Shown here one piece after another: positions 58,668 through 64,000 of a stretch of 64,000 nt of DNA. The translations under genes were made by a program, and so were the position numbers. The stretch is from Nitrosomonas communis (GTDB lineage Bacteria > Pseudomonadota > Gammaproteobacteria > Burkholderiales > Nitrosomonadaceae): contig NZ_CP011451.1 in NCBI RefSeq assembly GCF_001007935.1, forward strand, positions 3,968,001 to 4,032,000. The letters are read 5' to 3'. The notes under the pieces were generated by a model that ran no database searches, had not been told where the DNA came from, and saw nothing but the letters and a program-made list of their open reading frames with translations. Positions within the stretch are counted from its first letter, which is position 1; every line of letters starts with the position of its first letter.

Positions 58668-58775
58668 TTTCCATTTCTAAATCAAAACTGAGTTTGTCGG
58701 CTTCACCTTACCGCATTATTTTATTTATACTGTCTGCGGTTCGCCTTCGCGTTATTTTTGATTTAGAAATGGAAA
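58668..58775 (-). repeat. MITE-like repeat, copy H (inverted)
   Basis: 108 bp in the orientation of copy B (GAGTTTGTCGGCTTCACCTT ... ACTGTCTGCGGTTCGCCTTC), with a few extra bases in the centre (TTATTTTATTTATAC). It separates the group II intron relic from the IS481-type relic. Confidence 0.85.
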
Positions 58776-58799
58776 AAGTAGAATTTTGTAAGGTACAGC

Positions 58800-59101
58800 T
58801 TTAGGCAGGGTACGTAAAGAACCTGCCGCGACCCTCTGGTGAAACGCTCATGCAGCTCGGTGCGGACATATTTTGGCGTGCGTCAATGCGGCAAACAGAG
58901 ACAGCCTGCCTCCTCCGTTTGAATTTCTGCGATATCGGTATGAAAGTAGCCGATAGGATAATTTCTAAATTTCTTCTTGGGTTTATCGCCTTCAATCTCC
59001 GGCAAGCGGGATATGCCGTGGTATTGCAAGCAGTAATGCAGCTTTAACCGAATCAGGCCGAGGACGGCTGGCTGCTTCTTCCACTCATCCTTTTTGATCA
59101 A
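58800..59101 (-). pseudogene. IS481-type transposase relic
   Basis: The minus strand reads MIKKDEWKKQPAVLGLIRLK, HGISRLPEIEGDKPKKKFRN and YPIGYFHTDIAEIQTEE, then after frame damage RTPKYVRTELHER. This follows the IS481/integrase-core pattern GISRLPEVEGDKPAKKKFKxYPIGYFHIDIAEVxTEEGKLYLFVAIDRTSK. Internal stop and missing ends show a dead copy. Confidence 0.72.
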
Positions 59102-59138
59102 TAAAGTATCTTTTTAGAAATTTATTTACTATAATTAA

Positions 59139-59155
59139 ATGCAACTAAGTTGCAT
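59139..59155. promoter_or_regulatory. Operator-like palindrome upstream of the Fur/Zur-type gene
   Basis: ATGCAACT-A-AGTTGCAT, a perfect 8+1+8 palindrome 12 bases before the regulator's ATG. The same core (TGCAACT/GCAACT-n-AGTTGC) recurs before the TonB receptor gene, so it is the likely binding site of this regulator and implies self-regulation. Confidence 0.75.
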
Positions 59156-59166
59156 ATTATTTTTCT

Positions 59167-59589
59167 ATGCCAAATGACTTCTATGAAAAAGCCAAAGAGC
59201 TGATTAGACATACTGGGTATCGCGTCACTCATAATAGACTTCGAACGCTTGCCATACTATTAGCAGAGCAATATGCACTTACCCATCGTGAGATTGAAGA
59301 ACGATTAAACGTGAAAGAACATCTGGATCGCGTAACGCTTTACCGCGTTCTTGAATGGTTGAGCAAGAATAATTTAGTACATAAAATCGCAGGAGATGAT
59401 CGAGTATGGCGCTTTCGCGTCAATATGGAATTACATTCACATCAACACGCGCATTTTATATGTACACGATGCACCAAAGTCATATGTCTGAATAACTTCA
59501 GGATTAAATCCAATCCTTCCTTACCACTTGGTTATTTATTTCATGAAGTTGAATTAACGGTTAAAGGGGTATGTGCTGAATGCGCTTGA
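59167..59589 (+). CDS. Fur-family metal-responsive repressor, Zur-like
   Basis: 140 aa. Winged-helix DNA-binding domain (about 15-85; LTHREIEERLNVKEHLDRVTLYRVLEWL) and the metal/dimer domain with HSHQHAHFICTRCTKVIC. Structural zinc cysteines are C99, C102, C136 and C139, and H90, H92, H94, H96 form the sensor cluster. The ZnuD-like receptor next door and the shared palindrome suggest zinc rather than iron, but this is inference. Length is slightly short of the usual 150. Confidence 0.85.
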   Translation: MPNDFYEKAKELIRHTGYRVTHNRLRTLAILLAEQYALTHREIEERLNVKEHLDRVTLYRVLEWLSKNNLVHKIAGDDRVWRFRVNMELHSHQHAHFICTRCTKVICLNNFRIKSNPSLPLGYLFHEVELTVKGVCAECA

Positions 59590-59652
59590 TGGAGCAGCCA
59601 TTCAGAAAAAGGGAATAGTAACCATTTTCTACAAAATAATTACCCTTTATTT

Positions 59653-59685
59653 CCCATAAAACGCAACTCAGTTGCATTTTATGGG
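59653..59685. promoter_or_regulatory. 33-bp operator-like palindrome upstream of the TonB receptor
   Basis: CCCATAAAACGCAACT-C-AGTTGCATTTTATGGG: 16-base arms with 15 matches around one base. Its core matches the palindrome at 59139. It lies 45 bases before the receptor's ATG and 63 after the regulator's stop, so it could be both an operator and a hairpin in the regulator transcript. Confidence 0.75.
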
Positions 59686-59730
59686 ACGACAGCTCCCCCA
59701 ACTCTTAACTATAAAGTACTACTCATCGGC

Positions 59731-61797
59731 ATGACGCATCATAGAATCATAAAAAATACAACCAGGTACCATCAAAAAGAACGATTAAGGCTAACTGCCA
59801 TAAGTCTAATCCTCTTTGTTTTCAATACTAACGCTCAAGCTGAAGAAGCCAACACAACAATTAAGCTTCCCGAGGTCACCATCACTTCGACGCCATTTCA
59901 AGACCGGAGTGAGCTCAATATGACTCAACCTACTAGTGTTTTACATGGAGACAACCTTCGCAGAAAGCGTGAGATAAGTCTTGGTGATACGTTATCTAGT
60001 GAACTTGGCGTAGCCTCGAGCTCATTTGGACCTGGAGCCGGCCGTCCTATCATCCGCGCTTTGGATGGGCCACGTATTCAGGTACTGGAGAACGGCATCA
60101 GCACACTTGATATTTCTTCTCTCAGCCCAGATCACGCCGTCACTATTGAGACGCTTAATACTTCGCAAATTGAAATTCTGCGGGGCCCAGCAACCCTGCT
60201 TTATGGTGGAGGGGCAACAGGTGGAATAGTGAATGCTGTAACTGGGCGCATCCCTAATCAAGTGTTTAAATCATTAAAAGGTAATTTTGAAGTACGGGGG
60301 AATACTGCAACTGAAGAAAGAACTGGGGCGCTTAATGTAAATGGCAGTTTTGGTCAAACCTCATGGAGCGTCGGCGGCTTCAAGCGTAAAACGAGCGATT
60401 ACGATATTCCCGGTCATGCCAATATTAATCAGGAAGTTAACAATGAAAAGAATGTAGTCAAAAACAGTGCGGTTGATTCTCAAGGTTTGTCTGTTGGCAG
60501 CTCCTATATAGGTGAAAGAGGATTCTTCGGTGGCTCTATCGCATTACAGGAGAGCAAATATGGCATCCCCACTCCTGAAAGGCCTACTATTGAGTTGACC
60601 CAAGCTCGTTACAACTTGACTGGGGAGCTGGACACCCCCCTTACCGGCCTTGAAAAACTCAAAGTACGCGTGGGCTACAATGACTATAAACATAATGAAC
60701 TTGAAAGTAATGGGGAAATCGCGACTCGTTTTAAAAACCGGGAACTGGAAACGCGGGCTGAGTTTTTGCATTCGCCTATTGCTGATTTAAAAGGTTTATT
60801 CGGCATACAGTTTCAGGATCGAACATTTTCTGCTTTAGGTGAAGAGGCGATAATACCCGTGACAAAATCACGTTCTACCGGGCTGTTCCTTATCGAAGAA
60901 CGCAGCTGGGGTAATTTTCGATTTGAATTTGGTAGTCGCTATGAGTATGCAACACGTAATCCACAAAACAACATTGACCGGTCTCGCGCATTCGGTCTGT
61001 TCAATGGTTCCGCTGGCACTTTCTGGAATTTTATAAAAGACTATAATTTAGGATTAACAGCAACGCATGGCCAACGCGCGCCAGCGATAGAAGAGCTCTA
61101 TATAAATGGCCCTCATCATGCCACAGGCACCTTCCAAATTGGCGATAATGCGCTACATAAAGAAGCCACCAATAATCTTGATTTGTCCCTTAGCAAAACT
61201 ACTGGATCCATGAGATGGAAGGTGAATGCTTTTTATAACCGATTTAACAACTATATTTTTTTAAGAAATGTGGATACGAATGGAGATGGCATTGCGGATC
61301 GTGTTGATGAAGATGGAACATTAAATCCACAAGGTGAATTTCAGTTACTGAATATGGCTCAAACAGACGCCACCTTCTATGGAGCAGAAGCGGAAGTTAT
61401 TTTTACGCTTAACCCGGATAATTTAGAGTTGCGTTTATTCACAGATTATGTACGCGGCAAATTAAACCACAATGATGGAAATGTCCCACGCACTACCCCA
61501 CAACGTTTTGGATTGGAACTAAACTACCAGCAGGGCTCCTGGGCAGCGAACCTCACGACGATACACGTACTCCGCCAGAATAAACGAGCTGAACTTGAAA
61601 CCAGCACTCCCGGTTATACGCTACTCAATCTAGAAGCTAGCTACCGCATAAAAGAAACTCGATCAAATGGTATCCGGCTCTTTGTTCAAGGAAAAAATTT
61701 GCTTGATGAGGAAATACGTGTTCATACCTCTTTTTTGAAGAATTTTGCACCTTTACCTGGAAGAGCTTTAGTAGCAGGAATAAGAGGTGATTTCTAA
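59731..61797 (+). CDS. TonB-dependent outer-membrane receptor, ZnuD-like
   Basis: 688 aa. Signal region (about 1-38), a TonB-box-like EVTITS at 48-53, plug domain with FGPGAGRPIIRALDGPRIQV, LSPDHAVTIETL and QIEILRGPATLLYGGGATGG, then a 22-strand-type barrel ending FVQGKNLLDEEIRVHTSFLK, NFAPLPGRALVAGIRGDF with the terminal phenylalanine. The plug text (SxFGPGAxxPIIR, SPDHA, EILRGPxTLLY) is close to the Neisseria zinc receptor ZnuD. The palindrome upstream and the Fur/Zur gene beside it support metal import, most likely zinc; a siderophore or copper substrate cannot be excluded. Confidence 0.85.
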   Translation: MTHHRIIKNTTRYHQKERLRLTAISLILFVFNTNAQAEEANTTIKLPEVTITSTPFQDRSELNMTQPTSVLHGDNLRRKREISLGDTLSSELGVASSSFGPGAGRPIIRALDGPRIQVLENGISTLDISSLSPDHAVTIETLNTSQIEILRGPATLLYGGGATGGIVNAVTGRIPNQVFKSLKGNFEVRGNTATEERTGALNVNGSFGQTSWSVGGFKRKTSDYDIPGHANINQEVNNEKNVVKNSAVDSQGLSVGSSYIGERGFFGGSIALQESKYGIPTPERPTIELTQARYNLTGELDTPLTGLEKLKVRVGYNDYKHNELESNGEIATRFKNRELETRAEFLHSPIADLKGLFGIQFQDRTFSALGEEAIIPVTKSRSTGLFLIEERSWGNFRFEFGSRYEYATRNPQNNIDRSRAFGLFNGSAGTFWNFIKDYNLGLTATHGQRAPAIEELYINGPHHATGTFQIGDNALHKEATNNLDLSLSKTTGSMRWKVNAFYNRFNNYIFLRNVDTNGDGIADRVDEDGTLNPQGEFQLLNMAQTDATFYGAEAEVIFTLNPDNLELRLFTDYVRGKLNHNDGNVPRTTPQRFGLELNYQQGSWAANLTTIHVLRQNKRAELETSTPGYTLLNLEASYRIKETRSNGIRLFVQGKNLLDEEIRVHTSFLKNFAPLPGRALVAGIRGDF

Positions 61798-61830
61798 ACC
61801 TGCTCAATAAGAGAACCTTTACTCAAAGAT

Positions 61831-61860
61831 TTAAGTTATCTCACTTATAACTTAATTTAT
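61831..61860. terminator. Hairpin between the convergent TonB receptor and SirB2-like genes
   Basis: TTAAGTTAT-CTCACTT-ATAACTTAA followed by TTTAT; a 9-bp A+T stem in the convergent gap that could stop transcription from either side. Confidence 0.5.
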
Positions 61861-62240
61861 AAGAATATTGCAGGATTTTTAGTCAGCGCAACTAATACAA
61901 TATAAAAGAACACTATCTGAGCCATAATCCAGGCGCCAACTTTTATTGGGTAGGTCTTGCCGAATCTGAATGCTGTTATGCCCAAACCAATATAAAGAAG
62001 CAGTCCCGCGACCTTTGCAGTCAGCCAAGCATCTGCGAGCGGGTATTGTTGTATCAGGACTGTCAGCGTGATTGCGCTGGTTAGCAACACTGTATCAATT
62101 ACGTGTGGCATTATTTTTACCCACCGTTGCTGTAATTGAGCTGATGAATGTATCATCCAAATACCCCGTGTTAGAAACAGCAAATAACTTAGTATGACAC
62201 TGGATATATGAATGAATTTTAATACCGTATAGCTCATCAT
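61857..62240 (-). CDS. SirB2-family small membrane protein
   Basis: 127 aa with four membrane helices: YTVLKFIHISSVILSYLLFLTRGIW, MPHVIDTVLLTSAITL, LTAKVAGLLLYIGLGITAFR and the C-terminal IMAQIVFFYIVLVAL. The pattern KxxHxxxVxLSxxLFxxRG...PHxxDTxLL is the SirB2 (invasion-gene expression up-regulator) family, whose biochemistry is unknown. It overlaps the next gene upstream by four bases and would be coupled to it. Confidence 0.8.
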   Translation of the reverse strand: MMSYTVLKFIHISSVILSYLLFLTRGIWMIHSSAQLQQRWVKIMPHVIDTVLLTSAITLTVLIQQYPLADAWLTAKVAGLLLYIGLGITAFRFGKTYPIKVGAWIMAQIVFFYIVLVALTKNPAIFL

Positions 62241-62722
62241 CCTTCCCCAAACAAAACCCAGCCATGACTACCCGCAACCGCACCCGCAACTGTAACCAAG
62301 CTGATACTCAATAAAAACCAGTGCAGACGCTGAATCAACACAAATGTTTGTTCTGGCTTATTTAGCGCTCTAGTCTTAAACCATTTATGGAGCACCCATG
62401 GCTCCAGCACAAAAAGCATTAGCGTGAAAACACTCCACACGAACACCATGGCATGCATCCACCAGAAATGGGGCTCAACAAAACGGCTCCATCCATCTAG
62501 AATATGTACCATGTAAAAACCGCTCAATCCTACTAACAATGTGGTATAGCGCGCTTGAGTAGCAAAGCAGCTTTCAATAAGCTCAAAGAACTCGACCCGC
62601 TCTTCAGCTAATTTTATTTTCGCTACGGCAGGAAGCAGGACTGTTGTTACCATGGCCACCCCACCAATCCAAAGGACTACACCCAATACATGCAATACCC
62701 GAGCTAAAACAAACTCATCCAT
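62237..62722 (-). CDS. CopD-like integral membrane protein
   Basis: 161 aa, four predicted membrane helices. RVLHVLGVVLWIGGVAMVTTVLLPAV resembles the HxxGxxxWxGG start of CopD/haem-related membrane proteins, and histidines recur at helix ends (HILDGWSRFVEPHFWWMHAMVFVW, LQRLHWFLL). It may bind haem or copper, which would suit its pairing with SirB2-like and metal-uptake genes, but no function is established. Confidence 0.65.
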   Translation of the reverse strand: MDEFVLARVLHVLGVVLWIGGVAMVTTVLLPAVAKIKLAEERVEFFELIESCFATQARYTTLLVGLSGFYMVHILDGWSRFVEPHFWWMHAMVFVWSVFTLMLFVLEPWVLHKWFKTRALNKPEQTFVLIQRLHWFLLSISLVTVAGAVAGSHGWVLFGEG

Positions 62723-62776
62723 GCTGAATTATGCTTGAATTTTTTTACATGAATACGCCAAAAGCTTAGCATCTAT

Positions 62777-63121
62777 TTACAAGGAAACCCATTCCTTTGC
62801 TTCCTCATAATCAGAGAAAACCACTACATCCGCATCGATAAACAAATTTGATACCCATGCACTCCATGCCTGCCATTGATTATCAGTAACGACCGCGACC
62901 CGATTGAATTCACTACCATGCTCACGCATAAATTTGATCTCTTCCCAAGCGACATCAACCGTATAATCGACCATATCACGCCAATCAAACAATAAATTTA
63001 TCTTATCTTCAGGATGTGATCGATATAACACCTTGTCTTCAAATTCTTTAAAATCACTGAGAGTAAATTCCCCAATTACAGCTAAAATGATCAGGTTATT
63101 GATTTTTTGAATAGTAATCAT
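62777..63121 (-). CDS. SpoIIAA-like (STAS-related) protein
   Basis: 114 aa of the SpoIIAA-like family: VIGEFTLSDFKEFEDKVL, INLLFDWRDMVDYTVDVAWEEIKF, RVAVVTDNQWQAWSAWVSN and VVFSDYEEAKEWV. These proteins have a STAS/lipid-binding-like fold and no known catalytic residues; role unknown. It stands alone between the CopD-like and EamA genes. Confidence 0.8.
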   Translation of the reverse strand: MITIQKINNLIILAVIGEFTLSDFKEFEDKVLYRSHPEDKINLLFDWRDMVDYTVDVAWEEIKFMREHGSEFNRVAVVTDNQWQAWSAWVSNLFIDADVVVFSDYEEAKEWVSL

Positions 63122-63187
63122 GCGCGTACTCCCAGATATAATGTATTCATTCTAAATAATTAATTCACCAGGTAAATATGATTGAAT

Positions 63188-64000
63188 CTAGTGCCTGCTA
63201 ACACTTATTGGAGCACTTCTCAGGCTTAATGCCCCTCCTAATACAATCATCCCCATCCCTACCCAGGCAGAAATGGGCAAAGTCTCATGCCATAAAAGAA
63301 CATCCCATAATCCTGCAAATAATACTGTACTGTATGCAAGTGCACTAACTACGATAGTTTTACCGACGCGATAAGCCCTGGTAAGCGCTAGCTGTGCAAG
63401 AGTAGCCGTTACACCAATCCCAACCAATATCCATAAATTATTCGAATTAATAGCACTGAATGCAGTTAACCACAGCCATATACCGGTTATTACCGTACAG
63501 ATCAAGGTAAAATAGAAAACCACTACCCATTCAGATTCACCCAGTTTACCGAGCTGTTTCAGATTAAGATGGGCGAGGCTTGCAAGAATCCCCGAGATCA
63601 GACCAATTAATCCAGCCTGCCACTGATCTTCATGTAAAGTGGGCCGTAATAACAAAACTACGCCTATAAACCCGAGTACGACTGTCATAACCAACATCCA
63701 GTGGAAACGCTCTTTTAAAATAATTGTCGTCAACAATGCTAGAAATAGCGGCCAGGTATTATTCAGGGATACGGCGGTTGCTAATGGAAGTTGTGTAATG
63801 CAATAAAAAAATAGCAACAGTCCGCCGAGACCAAACAGTCCACGCCAGCAATGAATTTTCCAGTGTTCAGTAATCAATGACACTCGACGAGTACGCATGG
63901 TCAGATAGGTTAAAAATAGACCAATTAAGGAACGGTAAAACACCAACTCGATACTAGAAAAATAGACTGCACCTAGCTTTACCAACATTCCCATACAGGC
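63188..64000 (-). CDS. EamA/DMT-family transporter, 5' end outside the window
   Basis: At least 270 codons of a ten-helix drug/metabolite transporter. Visible text runs from ACMGMLVKLGAVYFSSIELVFYRSLIGL, inside helix 1-2 of the first EamA repeat, to the final GMGMIVLGGALSLR of the second. The frame stays open to the last base, and family members have about 15-20 residues before this point, so the true start lies beyond 64000. An exporter of small metabolites is the usual role; the substrate is unknown. Confidence 0.83.
   Translation of the reverse strand, partial: ACMGMLVKLGAVYFSSIELVFYRSLIGLFLTYLTMRTRRVSLITEHWKIHCWRGLFGLGGLLLFFYCITQLPLATAVSLNNTWPLFLALLTTIILKERFHWMLVMTVVLGFIGVVLLLRPTLHEDQWQAGLIGLISGILASLAHLNLKQLGKLGESEWVVVFYFTLICTVITGIWLWLTAFSAINSNNLWILVGIGVTATLAQLALTRAYRVGKTIVVSALAYSTVLFAGLWDVLLWHETLPISAWVGMGMIVLGGALSLRSAPISVSRH

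Overview
The window looks like chromosome of an ammonia-oxidising betaproteobacterium of the Nitrosomonas type. The deciding evidence is the hydroxylamine oxidoreductase cluster haoA-haoB-cycA at 53.2-56.8 kb on the minus strand: an eight-haem HAO precursor with the P460-crosslinking tyrosine, its partner HaoB, and the tetrahaem cytochrome c554. The remaining genes (class II ribonucleotide reductase, type IV minor pilins, Lon, GlnA, RibF-IleS-LspA) fit that lineage. Most of the window is only moderately G+C rich; the hao genes are visibly richer in G+C than their neighbours. I see no rRNA, tRNA or CRISPR array.

Layout. 0.1-6.8 kb (minus): nrdJ, the NAD-salvage pair pncB/pncA, a universal stress protein, and the RNA-repair pair rtcB/archease. 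7.3-10.7 kb: DAHP synthase, ispH and glycine oxidase. 11-17.6 kb (plus): minor pilin cluster fimT-pilV-pilW-pilX-pilY1-pilE. 17.6-22.7 kb: ppx, phoU, rpiA (minus) and mutL (plus). 22.7-25.4 kb: a decayed interval with relics of ISL3-type, unassigned and IS630-type insertion sequences, a broken mtgA and one intact small gene. 25.4-31 kb (minus): lon, a membrane methyltransferase-like protein, two DUF4124 proteins and glnA. 31.4-42.5 kb: SLC13 transporter relic, hslR, a porin, a HerA-like ATPase, a peptide-type ABC transporter, prfC and two small envelope proteins. 42.7-50.7 kb: redox protein, malic enzyme, group III truncated haemoglobin, ribF-ileS-lspA. 50.7-57.7 kb (minus): rhlE, an unassigned membrane protein, the hao cluster and a histidine-rich periplasmic protein. 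57.8-59.1 kb: a second graveyard of IS and group II intron pieces. 59.1-61.8 kb: a Fur/Zur-type regulator and a ZnuD-like TonB-dependent receptor, each preceded by the same palindrome. 61.8-64 kb (minus): two small membrane proteins, a SpoIIAA-like protein and the truncated end of an EamA transporter.

Two signals stand out. First, a family of about 103-108 bp MITE-like repeats with roughly 20-bp terminal inverted repeats occurs in both orientations about every 5-10 kb, only at gene edges; at the archease gene and at ileS its end supplies the stop codon. Second, a TGCAACTnAGTTGCA palindrome lies before both the Fur/Zur-type gene and the TonB receptor, defining a probable self-regulated metal-uptake unit next to a His-rich periplasmic protein. 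The hao operon is unusual in ending after cycA, with no cycB (cytochrome cM552) gene.
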